Positions 1 through 5,403 of a stretch of 5,724 bases of DNA are shown in pieces (the stretch's first letter is position 1; each line of letters begins with the position of its first letter). The position numbers and the translations under genes are program-made. Origin of the DNA: CAYZJD01 sp964478455 (GTDB lineage: Bacteria; Acidobacteriota; Terriglobia; Bryobacterales; Bryobacteraceae); the NCBI GenBank assembly GCA_964478455.1, contig CAYZJD010000309.1, forward strand, positions 1 to 5,724, given 5' to 3'. The notes below the pieces were generated by a model. That model searched no databases. It was given only the letters and a program-made list of their open reading frames with translations, and was not told the origin of the DNA.

Positions 1-153
1 ATTCCGTACTCGCTGCTCGGCTTCGCGCCGCAGTTTATGATGACGGACCTGCCGCGCACCTCGCTGCGGCATGCCGAAGAGGCAGTGGAAGCGGCACGGG
101 CGGCCGGCCTCAAGAACGTACATGTCGGCAACCGGCACCTGCTCGTGAGTTAG
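1..153 (+). CDS. Radical SAM protein, C-terminal fragment (pyruvate formate-lyase activating enzyme-like)
   Basis: This is the last 50 codons of a gene entering from the left edge, in frame 1, ending at TAG 151-153. The visible tail reads IPYSLLGFAPQF, then a TDLPRTS segment, then an amphipathic helix (HAEEAVEAARAAGLKNV), then VGNRHLL. From memory this is the pattern at the end of the radical SAM barrel in proteins annotated as pyruvate formate-lyase activating enzyme-like, including the type found with AMMECR1 and Memo genes: a strand with a Phe/Tyr-rich loop, then the last barrel helix and a V-x-x-GN-x-HLL strand. The CxxxCxxC cluster motif would lie outside the window, so the class cannot be confirmed here. 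It is the only plus-strand gene and it converges on the minus-strand block, 59 bases from the next stop. The reaction and substrate cannot be told from this fragment. Confidence 0.72.
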   Translation: MPYSLLGFAPQFMMTDLPRTSLRHAEEAVEAARAAGLKNVHVGNRHLLVS

Positions 154-168
154 GTAGAGGAATATCCA

Positions 169-190
169 GCGCAAGTCGGGAGACTTACGC
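169..190 (-). terminator. Candidate terminator hairpin between convergent genes
   Basis: Inverted repeat lying between the stop of the radical SAM gene (153) and the stop of the minus-strand gene (213). Read as minus-strand RNA it forms a 9-bp stem, GCGUAAGUC with GACUUGCGC, closed by a UCCC loop and including one U-G pair. Read as plus-strand RNA the same pair becomes a C-A mismatch, so the hairpin is stronger for transcripts of the minus block. It starts 22 bases after that block's last stop. The sequence after it on the minus strand (TGGATATTCCTCTACC) is moderately U-rich but has no run of T, so it is not a textbook intrinsic terminator. It may act in both directions. Confidence 0.45.
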
Positions 191-212
191 TACGAGGCGG
201 CGCCACACGGTG

Positions 213-815
213 TTATTTGGGAACAGGCATGGAAACGGTCGTCAGCCGGTAATCGGAGGGAACTTCAAAGAGCGCTGGCTCCGGGTCCCCTATCTGCAAG
301 TCCTCCGCGACGCGCGTCTCAAGCAGCAGGCCATTCCGCCGGGCAACGGACCTGAGGACATAGCAACCAAGCGACGGCGCCATGTACATGTCAAATCCCT
401 CGCCGTTCGCCTCATCGACCGAAATACGCTCGACGGGAACACCGTGGATCGTTCCCGCCGACTTGTCCGTTGAAACACGGGCGCCTGGAAACACTGGAGC
501 GGCCGGGGCGCACCCGGCCCGCGCAACCCGAGGTGAAACGGGACGCGGCATGATCACCACCGACCGGGATTTCGGATCGATTAAGATGTTCCGGCTGTTA
601 GCGGCGTCTAGGATCTGACGCGTGCGACCAACTGCGGGATCGAGGTCCAGCGATACCATCGAGCCGTCGCGGTTGACTGCAAACTGAAAGCGGAACTCGG
701 AGAGAAGTCTGCCCTCCGCATCAAATCGCCGCGAAACGTCGGTTACAGTGAATGGAGTTACAAGCTGGAAGAAGGCGGAGGAAGCGCCCAGCCAAAAGAC
801 TGCCAAAGGATGCAT
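213..815 (-). CDS. Hypothetical secreted protein, 200 aa
   Basis: I do not recognise a named family. ATG at 815-813 is preceded by GGAGG (821-825) with 5-base spacing, the same arrangement as two other genes here, so this start is well supported. Residues 1-17 (MHPLAVFWLGASSAFFQ) are hydrophobic and could be a short signal peptide, though the usual basic residues at the N-terminus are missing. The rest alternates short predicted strands: a DGSMVSLDLDP turn (about 50-60), SVVIMPRPV (85-93), a proline/alanine-rich linker with Cys102 (98-112), then GVPVERISVDE (125-135), MAPSLGCYVLRSV (145-157) with Cys151, and a closing PALFEVPSDYRL (180-191). The last stretch resembles small outer-envelope or periplasmic beta-sheet proteins that read out a value and end in a 'FxVPxDY' motif, which I associate with Acidobacteriota secreted proteins. 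Cys102 and Cys151 could form a disulfide. It is the last gene of the minus block, 52 bases after the Mut7-C gene. Function unknown. Confidence 0.8.
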   Translation of the reverse strand: MHPLAVFWLGASSAFFQLVTPFTVTDVSRRFDAEGRLLSEFRFQFAVNRDGSMVSLDLDPAVGRTRQILDAANSRNILIDPKSRSVVIMPRPVSPRVARAGCAPAAPVFPGARVSTDKSAGTIHGVPVERISVDEANGEGFDMYMAPSLGCYVLRSVARRNGLLLETRVAEDLQIGDPEPALFEVPSDYRLTTVSMPVPK

Positions 816-867
816 GGCTGCCTCCAGGTGTAGTATACGCCTCCCCGATTGCTCCTGGTAAGGAGTC
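816..867 (-). promoter_or_regulatory. Intergenic spacer with -10-like TATACT and a small hairpin
   Basis: This 52-base gap separates the Mut7-C stop (868) from the next gene. On the minus strand TATACT (837-832) is one base off the -10 consensus, but the hexamers 16-18 bases upstream do not resemble TTGACA. A start about 7 bases downstream would place the Shine-Dalgarno at the very 5' end of the RNA, which argues against strong use. Upstream of it CTCCT-GGTA-AGGAG (852-865) is a perfect 5-bp hairpin just past the Mut7-C stop, too short and without a T tract to be a convincing terminator. The 200-aa gene may have its own weak promoter or be read through from the Mut7-C gene. Confidence 0.3.
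821..825 (-). promoter_or_regulatory. Ribosome binding site of the 200-aa secreted protein
   Basis: GGAGG on the minus strand, exactly 5 bases before ATG 815-813. It fixes the start of the downstream gene and matches the spacing at 3031-3035 and 5399-5403. Confidence 0.75.
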
Positions 868-1614
868 TTACGCCACGGACGCCAGAACCTGGTCGATCAA
901 GCGCGTCATCCGGCGGTAGTGCGAGCCGCCCCAGTAGATGCGGCCGCAGCCGGAACACTGGTGATACTCATCGTGCAGCTCGCGGCTTCGCGGCGGCACG
1001 CGCTGCTCGACTTCACTTTTATCCACCGGCGCGAGCGGGGCGTTGCAGCGCATGCACCTGGTGAACGGCCGGACGAGCCGAACAAGATCGAAGCGAGCGA
1101 GGATTTCCGCAAGCTGCCGCCGTGGAGCGGCGTGGCGGACGCAGTAGCCGTGCGTCACCTCGTTCCGCTTGAGCAGGCCGCGATCCTTCGTCAGCAGGAT
1201 GCGGCGCTCCTCGGCGGCGATGCGTGCCAGTTTCTCATCGCGGAAGTCATTGCGGTACAGCACGTCGAAGCCCAGCATCCGTAAGTAGGCGGCCAGCCGG
1301 CCGAGGTGGGCGTCGAGGACGAAGCTGGGGTGCCGCAGCGGCTCGGGCCGGACGAGCGTCAGCGAGCTGATGTCAAAAGACTCGAAGACCGGGTAGACGC
1401 TGACGCGGTCTCCGTTCTCGACATTGACGCCGAAATCGACCGAACGTCCGTTGACGAGGACCAGGTCCACTTCCGTGTGAGGCACGCCGAGGGACTCGAT
1501 GAGATGCTTCACCGTCTGGGCGTCGTTGAAGCTGTACTCGAAGCTCGTGAAGCGGCGTTCGGGCGGCAGGAAGTCATTGAGCTCGGCGTAGAAGCGGAAA
1601 TCGGCCAGCCTCAT
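868..1614 (-). CDS. Mut7-C RNase-domain protein with N-terminal ubiquitin-like domain
   Basis: This 248-residue protein has the full layout of bacterial Mut7-C proteins. Residues 4-80 form a beta-grasp, ubiquitin/MoaD-like domain: FRFYAELNDFLP at the start, then EVDLVLVNGRSVDFG and NGDRVSVYPVFESFD. Residues 97-180 form the Mut7-C RNase domain, a PIN-type fold, with FVLDAHLGRLAAYLRMLGFD (Asp101), then RILLTKDRGLLKR (Asp144) as likely acidic metal ligands. Residues 187-223 carry a zinc ribbon with Cys187/Cys190 (CMRC) and Cys220/Cys223 (CSGC), followed by GRIYWGGSHYRRM. The family is thought to be a ribonuclease, named after the C-terminus of animal Mut-7; the bacterial target RNA is not established. 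All expected parts are present, so it looks intact and cytoplasmic. The start ATG 1614-1612 is only 4 bases after the stop of the Ntn hydrolase gene and has no clear Shine-Dalgarno, so translation is probably coupled to that gene. The two have no obvious functional link. Confidence 0.93.
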   Translation of the reverse strand: MRLADFRFYAELNDFLPPERRFTSFEYSFNDAQTVKHLIESLGVPHTEVDLVLVNGRSVDFGVNVENGDRVSVYPVFESFDISSLTLVRPEPLRHPSFVLDAHLGRLAAYLRMLGFDVLYRNDFRDEKLARIAAEERRILLTKDRGLLKRNEVTHGYCVRHAAPRRQLAEILARFDLVRLVRPFTRCMRCNAPLAPVDKSEVEQRVPPRSRELHDEYHQCSGCGRIYWGGSHYRRMTRLIDQVLASVA

Positions 1615-1618
1615 CGCA

Positions 1619-3025
1619 CTACCGCGAAGCGCGGAACACCGTCCAGGGGTGCGAGTCGAGATCGCGCAGCCGCTCCTTCATCCAGTTGAACTGCGGGTGG
1701 CGCTTCAGGTGCGCCGCGGCCTTGAAGTGAAGGCCGCAAGGGTGGCCCATCGCGGCCGCCAGCGACCACTGCTCGGACATCGCGGCGTCGGCGATCTTCG
1801 CCTGCACCGTACCCGCGACGCCGAACTCCGGCTGCCAGGGCTTGCTGCCGCGCGGGGAAAGATCGATGTGCCCGCACAGGGTGCGCTCGTTCGGCTCGGT
1901 CTTGCGGGCAAAGGAGTCGTAGTGGTCGGCCAGAAACTGCTTGCCGAGCGCAACGTCGATCTTCCCTTTGTTCGCAGCCATCAACTGCTCCCAGCGGATG
2001 CGTCGCGCGTTGGCGCTGACGCCGGCATCCTTGGTGTCGAAGTCGGTCTCCTCGCGGATGAGCTTCTCGTCGACGGGAAAGTTCGAGCCAACGAAGTAGC
2101 CGTCCTTCTTGCGCCAGAGGCTGACGTTCTTCAGGCCGAGTTCGAGGCTGGCGATTTCATTCGTCTTGCGGTCCGCCACCAGCCAGTTGTTGGCGTAGCC
2201 GCCGTTGTTGCCCTCCTTCATGATGCGGGCAAAGTCGTCGATCGAGGAGGCATACTGCATCGCCTTGCGCGCGCGGGCAAACTCGGGGATGCCGTTGGGA
2301 TCGAAACCGGAGAACTGGCTGATGGTGGTCTCGGTGATGAGAATCCCGGCGGCGTTCATGCCGAAGTCGTCACCGCTGTGGATGAGGCCGGGCAGTCCGT
2401 CCATGAAGAAGCGGTGGCCGCGCTCGGGCGCGACGTCGAAGAGGACGTTCCAGCGCGAGCCCTCGAGGTACCCGGACCAGTTGTTGTGGCCGATGACCAC
2501 GCGGCCGTCCCTGGTGTAGCTGCCCGTGGCGACGAAGGCGCTACAACGCTCTGGGGCAGGCAGCGAGACCGCCGAGGTCACCTTGTGGTGCTGGTCGTAC
2601 CACTTGACGTAGTAGCCCGCCTCGATCTGAGCGTTGAGTGCGACCACGTCCCAAAGGTCCATCTTGACGCCACGGGCTCTCACGCCATCGACGATCCCCT
2701 GAAGTTCCTTGCGGTACTCCGGCTCCACTTTCGGCCAGAAGACCTTCTCGGCGGCCTCGCGAAAGAAGGTCCAGTCCTTGTTCGTATCGTGCATGCTCGA
2801 AAGCACGGTGACCTGGAAGAGATCTTCGATCTCCGGTGCCAGCAGCCAGCCGTGCTGGAAGCCGATCTCGGAGGGCTTGCCTTCGAGGCGCACCTGGATC
2901 CAGCCGTTGTGCGCGGGTTTTCGCGATGCGCCTTTGAGGCGCGGGTCGCTGGCGGGCTCACGAGAGATGAGCTGGCAAGCGGCGGCGGACAAAAGAACAG
3001 CCGCCAGAAATCGCATCCGGGACAT
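1619..3025 (-). CDS. Phospholipase B-like / C45-type Ntn hydrolase, exported
   Basis: This 468-residue protein resembles the phospholipase B-like (PLBD) and C45 acyltransferase/hydrolase group of N-terminal-nucleophile enzymes, which cleave amide or ester bonds and mature by self-cleavage. Visible landmarks are G-x-x-x-GFQHGWLLAPEI (about 54-66); ERCSAFVATGSYTRDG (159-174), where Cys161 is the expected nucleophile freed by autoproteolysis; GHNNWSGY (179-186), matching the H-N-T-W motif after the nucleophile in PLBD proteins; DGLPGLIHSGDDFGMNAAGI (209-228); and GGYANNWLVADRKTNEIASLE (275-295). The N-terminus (MSRMRFLAAVLLSAAAC) is a signal peptide; Cys17 sits in a loose lipobox, so a lipoprotein is possible but signal peptidase I processing is not excluded. 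ATG 3025-3023 has GGAGG 5 bases upstream and is preferred over the in-frame ATG three codons later. Natural substrate unknown: candidates are phospholipids, N-acyl amides or peptide-like compounds. It is followed by the Mut7-C gene after 4 bases. Confidence 0.85.
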   Translation of the reverse strand: MSRMRFLAAVLLSAAACQLISREPASDPRLKGASRKPAHNGWIQVRLEGKPSEIGFQHGWLLAPEIEDLFQVTVLSSMHDTNKDWTFFREAAEKVFWPKVEPEYRKELQGIVDGVRARGVKMDLWDVVALNAQIEAGYYVKWYDQHHKVTSAVSLPAPERCSAFVATGSYTRDGRVVIGHNNWSGYLEGSRWNVLFDVAPERGHRFFMDGLPGLIHSGDDFGMNAAGILITETTISQFSGFDPNGIPEFARARKAMQYASSIDDFARIMKEGNNGGYANNWLVADRKTNEIASLELGLKNVSLWRKKDGYFVGSNFPVDEKLIREETDFDTKDAGVSANARRIRWEQLMAANKGKIDVALGKQFLADHYDSFARKTEPNERTLCGHIDLSPRGSKPWQPEFGVAGTVQAKIADAAMSEQWSLAAAMGHPCGLHFKAAAHLKRHPQFNWMKERLRDLDSHPWTVFRASR

Positions 3026-3131
3026 GGACCCCTCCCTGGTTCAGGTGGACAGGCCGGAGGCCTACCCCACCAAGACAGTCTACTTCTCCGACTCGAGCAG
3101 GCGGGTTCACCGAAGCACCAGCGGAGGCGAA
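3026..3131 (-). other. Intergenic leader of the Ntn hydrolase/Mut7-C pair
   Basis: At 106 bases this is the longest gap in the window and the likely place for the promoter of the Ntn hydrolase gene. On the minus strand the best -10-like hexamer I see is TAGACT (4 of 6 matches, within 3075-3085), with no good -35 partner, so I do not call a promoter. A small perfect inverted repeat, AGGCC-GGA-GGCCT (3051-3063), lies between that hexamer and the ribosome binding site; it could be a weak hairpin in the leader or a binding site, or chance. No terminator with a T tract is visible after the membrane-protein gene, so read-through from the upstream pair is possible. Confidence 0.35.
3031..3035 (-). 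promoter_or_regulatory. Ribosome binding site of the Ntn hydrolase
   Basis: GGAGG within GGGAGGGG (3036-3029) on the minus strand, 5 bases before ATG 3025-3023. It decides for this start over the in-frame ATG at 3016-3014, which lies 14 bases from the site. Confidence 0.75.
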
Positions 3132-3779
3132 TTAGTTCGGCGCCTGCTTGCGGATCTCCGCGCCCAGCGACTTGACCGCGTCCTCCAGCACCTCCTCGCC
3201 CACCACGTTGATCAGCTCCAGCCCAAGGAGGCGGACCTTGATGTCGTCCTCGACATCCTCCTTATCGAGCAGGGCCAGAGCATTGTCGAGCTCCTGTTGC
3301 TCCTCAGCAGGCACATTCCTCATCAGCGCCAGGCAGTAAGGCGGAAGCGCCGCGTAAGCTTTGGCGTAGTCCACGCCCTTCATGAGTTCAGTGACCCTGG
3401 CCGCCCGCTCCTGCGCCCGGCTACGGTCCACGCCGCGATCGGCGGCGGCGAGGAAGATCTGGAGGAAGCCGGCGGGGCCGACCCCAATGTCCCGGTCCCC
3501 GGCGCGCACGACGAAGAGCGAGGTGCGAAACAGCGCCATGGCGCCGAAACCCGCCACCAGCACGCGACTCCAACGAACAGCCTGCTCAGTGCCGCCGCCG
3601 AATTTCCAGTCAAAGGTGTAAATGAGGGCAAGCGCTCCGGCCGATGCAGCGACGTTCAGGAGGATATACAGTACCGCGGCTGGATTCCACAGGGAGCGGA
3701 CCGGCTCGTCCCGGTACCGGTTGGTTAGCTCGGCCGCCCCCACGAGGGCGCTGAGAACGGCAACGACCAGCCAGTCCAT
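3132..3779 (-). CDS. Membrane protein of unknown function, three TM helices and a cytosolic helical domain
   Basis: I do not recognise a characterised family for this 215-residue protein. Three hydrophobic segments are clear: about 3-17 (WLVVAVLSALVGAAE), 33-55 (PAAVLYILLNVAASAGALALIYT) and 72-92, the last interrupted by Arg85 (GAMALFRTSLFVV). The loop between the first two is basic (Arg21, Arg23, Arg28) and the one between the second and third is mixed, so the positive-inside rule puts the N-terminus outside and residues 93-215 in the cytosol. That domain begins with GDRDIGVGPAGFLQIFL, a strikingly motif-like stretch, and continues as amphipathic helices with many acidic residues (ADRGVDRSRAQERA, EEQQELDNALALLDKEDVED, VGEEVLEDAVKSL). 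There is no signal peptide and no catalytic motif I know. The start ATG 3779-3777 follows the winged-helix stop after one base (TAATATG) with no Shine-Dalgarno, so translation is probably coupled to that gene. A role as a membrane sensor, anchor or effector controlled with the winged-helix protein is inference only. Confidence 0.85.
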   Translation of the reverse strand: MDWLVVAVLSALVGAAELTNRYRDEPVRSLWNPAAVLYILLNVAASAGALALIYTFDWKFGGGTEQAVRWSRVLVAGFGAMALFRTSLFVVRAGDRDIGVGPAGFLQIFLAAADRGVDRSRAQERAARVTELMKGVDYAKAYAALPPYCLALMRNVPAEEQQELDNALALLDKEDVEDDIKVRLLGLELINVVGEEVLEDAVKSLGAEIRKQAPN

Positions 3780-3780
3780 A

Positions 3781-4092
3781 TTAGGCCGGCCGCGACAACG
3801 TCACTACCTCTTCGCCCTTGGAGGTGAGCCGCACCTCCTCAGCTCCGGCAGCGCCGCTCATCGCAATCAAGCCGGCCGCCTCCAGGCTCTTGAGCGCCTC
3901 GGCGTACTCAACAAACCCCATTCCACTCTTGGACATCAACTCCGCGACAGGCAACTCGTTCGCCTCGGTTTCGGCCAAGATTCCAAGCAGGCTAATCGCC
4001 GAAACCTTCGAGGGCACCTGGCGGCTTCGTTCGCGCCTCTGCCGAGCTTCGAGGAACGCGGAAAAACTCCCCGCTTTGGTCTTCTGGGCCAA
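3781..4092 (-). CDS. Small winged helix-turn-helix protein, likely DNA-binding
   Basis: This 103-residue protein has a basic N-terminal tail (1-28, with LEARQRRERSRQ) and then a compact winged-helix domain: helix 1 at KVSAISLLGILAETE (29-43), helix 2 at LPVAELMSKSGM (47-58), recognition helix at GFVEYAEALKSLEAAGLI (59-76), and a wing ending in EEVRLTSKGEEVV (85-97). The 'LxxLExxGLI ... VxLTxKGxEVV' pattern is typical of MarR-like and other wHTH domains. There is no ligand-binding domain, so it may work with a partner. The chosen start is TTG (4092-4090) with only a weak GAGG at 4106-4103, 10 bases upstream. The reading frame is open back to a stop at 4116-4114 without ATG or GTG, and the next in-frame start is GTG 4017-4015, which would remove the basic tail and has no ribosome binding site. 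The start is therefore less certain than the gene. It is followed after one base by the membrane-protein gene. Confidence 0.8.
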   Translation of the reverse strand: MAQKTKAGSFSAFLEARQRRERSRQVPSKVSAISLLGILAETEANELPVAELMSKSGMGFVEYAEALKSLEAAGLIAMSGAAGAEEVRLTSKGEEVVTLSRPA

Positions 4093-4112
4093 TTCTCGTT
4101 TGCCTCGGTCCG

Positions 4113-4118
4113 ATTATA
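4113..4118 (-). promoter_or_regulatory. Perfect -10 box (TATAAT) upstream of the winged-helix gene
   Basis: On the minus strand GTG-TATAAT-CGG lies in the 50-base gap between the propeller stop (4143) and the winged-helix start (4092). It is an exact match to the sigma-70 -10 consensus in an otherwise GC-rich region. No good -35 is present: the best hexamer at 16-base spacing (TAGCCC, 4140-4135) matches TTGACA at 3 of 6. Transcription would begin near 4105-4107, giving a leader of only 13-15 bases. This suggests the winged-helix/membrane pair can be transcribed apart from the hydrolase genes upstream; a poor -35 would fit dependence on an activator, or self-regulation. Confidence 0.5.
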
Positions 4119-4142
4119 CACTGCGGGAGCGCGAGGGCTAGG

Positions 4143-5393
4143 TCAGCGCACTTCGTCCGGCCCGAGCAGACGGATCTGCTGAAGCACCATGCCGTAGCCG
4201 CTGCCGGGCGGGTTGGAGGCGTAGTTGGTGTTCAGGTAGCCGTTGGTGAAGTTGGCCGCGTAGCACAGCCACGCCGTGCGGCCATCGGCGGAGATGAACT
4301 TCGCCGGCAGGTTGACGAAGTAGGCTTGCTCGCCGAAGTTCTTCATGTAGGCGACGAGCCGCCACGGGCCGGTGATTTGGTCGGCCTCAAGGACGTAGGT
4401 GTGGAAGCGGGAGATGGTGTTTTCGCCGTCCGTGATGAACATCAAGTATTTCTTCAGATCTGGCACGTAAGTCGCTGAAACATTACCACAACTATTGCTC
4501 CAATCGATGAGCGGCTGGATCTTTGAGAAATCCCTCGTCCACTGCGGCGCCCCATTGCGGTCACGGCCGGCGAAGAACTCATACTTCGAGGGATCGTTCA
4601 TGTTGGCGATCGACGGCTTGACGCGCAGCAGGTAGATCTGGTCGCCGGTGATCCAGCTTGCGTTGGCGGGCTGGCGCTTCGCGTCGGGATCAGAAGCGCC
4701 GTGGGCGAGGAGGTAGGCCTTCCCATCGGGCGAGTGCCGCATGTTCCTGCCGAAGTCGACGAAGTGCGGCACGCCAATCTTGACGCTGCCGCCGGGCTTG
4801 GAGAGCTCGCCGAACAACGGCCTCGAAGGGGTGTGCGGCGTGTCGGTCCACGTCTTGCCGAAGTCGGTCGAGTAGCGGAAGCCGAGGAACGGGCCGAGGA
4901 TGTCCCAGTTCAAGCCCTTGCTCGGATCGCCATCGGTGTCCGCCAGGCAGTAGGTGCCGTAGTACCAGACGCCATCATGGACGAGACTGCCGCAGGGATA
5001 GCGCCCGCCGTATGGAGCGGGATTGCCCGGCCAGACGGACGGATTCGTGATGCGAAGCGCAAGCGGGTCACGGCCGAGGATGGCGGCGGAGCCGGTGGCG
5101 GCCTTGGGACCGTAGGAGCTTACTTGCAGGTCGCCCACCTTCCCGTCGGTGAACGGCGAGTAGAGGTTGTCATCCGCCGCCCAGGACGGATACCAGGTGT
5201 CCGCCTGCGAGTAGCGCACGTAGCGACCCTCGAACCGGATGCCAGTGATCGACTTCGAAGGCGGGAACGGGCAGTCCGCGGGCGGCTCGGACTTCCAGAC
5301 GAACGCCGGGAACGTGCCGGTCTCGGGCTTGACGGCGGTGTCTCCGGCGACCAGGAGAGAGGCCGCGAGCGCTGCCAGAAAGAAGAACCGCAT
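4143..5393 (-). CDS. Secreted beta-propeller protein, sialidase/glycoside hydrolase-like
   Basis: This 416-residue protein begins with a clear signal peptide (MRFFFLAALAASLLVAG, about 1-18). The mature part looks like repeated four-strand blades of a beta-propeller. The best sign is an Asp box, S-T-D-F-G-K-T-W (residues 175-182), the signature of BNR/sialidase-type propellers. Weaker blade-like units are GGRYPCGSLVHDGVWYYGTY (129-148), RHSPDGKAYLLAHG (219-232), SATYVPDLKKYLMFITDG (306-323) and KFISADGRTAWLCYAANF (365-382). It also resembles glycosidase-like propellers such as DUF4185 and GH43-type folds. Tyr, Asp and Trp residues line several blades, but I cannot identify a catalytic triad, so enzyme activity is unproven. 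GGAGG ends 5 bases before ATG 5393-5391 and overlaps the stop of the upstream hydrolase, which fixes the start and implies one operon with it. Likely periplasmic or extracellular, acting on or binding a carbohydrate; substrate unknown. Confidence 0.8.
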   Translation of the reverse strand: MRFFFLAALAASLLVAGDTAVKPETGTFPAFVWKSEPPADCPFPPSKSITGIRFEGRYVRYSQADTWYPSWAADDNLYSPFTDGKVGDLQVSSYGPKAATGSAAILGRDPLALRITNPSVWPGNPAPYGGRYPCGSLVHDGVWYYGTYCLADTDGDPSKGLNWDILGPFLGFRYSTDFGKTWTDTPHTPSRPLFGELSKPGGSVKIGVPHFVDFGRNMRHSPDGKAYLLAHGASDPDAKRQPANASWITGDQIYLLRVKPSIANMNDPSKYEFFAGRDRNGAPQWTRDFSKIQPLIDWSNSCGNVSATYVPDLKKYLMFITDGENTISRFHTYVLEADQITGPWRLVAYMKNFGEQAYFVNLPAKFISADGRTAWLCYAANFTNGYLNTNYASNPPGSGYGMVLQQIRLLGPDEVR

Positions 5394-5398
5394 GATGG

Positions 5399-5403
5399 CC
5401 TCC
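5399..5403 (-). promoter_or_regulatory. Ribosome binding site overlapping the upstream stop codon
   Basis: On the minus strand TAGGAGG holds both the TAG stop of the CocE-like hydrolase (5405-5403) and the GGAGG Shine-Dalgarno (5403-5399), which is 5 bases before ATG 5393-5391. Ribosomes finishing the first gene would be at the start site of the second. Confidence 0.8.

Noticed and set aside
852..865. CTCCT-GGTA-AGGAG hairpin as a terminator of the Mut7-C gene
   Set aside because: Only 5 bp and no T tract on either strand; noted in the spacer entry but not called a terminator.
3051..3063. AGGCC-GGA-GGCCT as an operator or riboswitch stem
   Set aside because: Short GC-rich inverted repeats like this are expected by chance in such DNA, and no second copy was found in the other gaps.
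1649..3175. A 508-codon open frame on the plus strand opposite the Ntn hydrolase gene
   Set aside because: It mirrors the codon pattern of the minus-strand gene in GC-rich DNA. Its translation is a low-complexity Val/Ala/Gly/Leu/Asp-rich string with no domain, while the minus strand encodes a recognisable enzyme with signal peptide and ribosome binding site.
2709..3728. A 339-codon open frame on the plus strand spanning parts of three minus-strand genes and a gap
   Set aside because: Ser/Arg-rich antisense translation without domains, covering recognisable coding sequence on the other strand.
3936..4121. A 61-codon minus-strand frame beginning with GTG within the -10 region
   Set aside because: An Arg/Pro-rich out-of-frame shadow of the winged-helix gene; its start codon would lie upstream of the predicted transcription start.
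3622..4182. A 186-codon plus-strand open frame opposite the winged-helix gene
   Set aside because: Crosses the membrane and winged-helix genes and the promoter gap; no family resemblance, whereas the minus-strand frame shows a clear winged-helix pattern.
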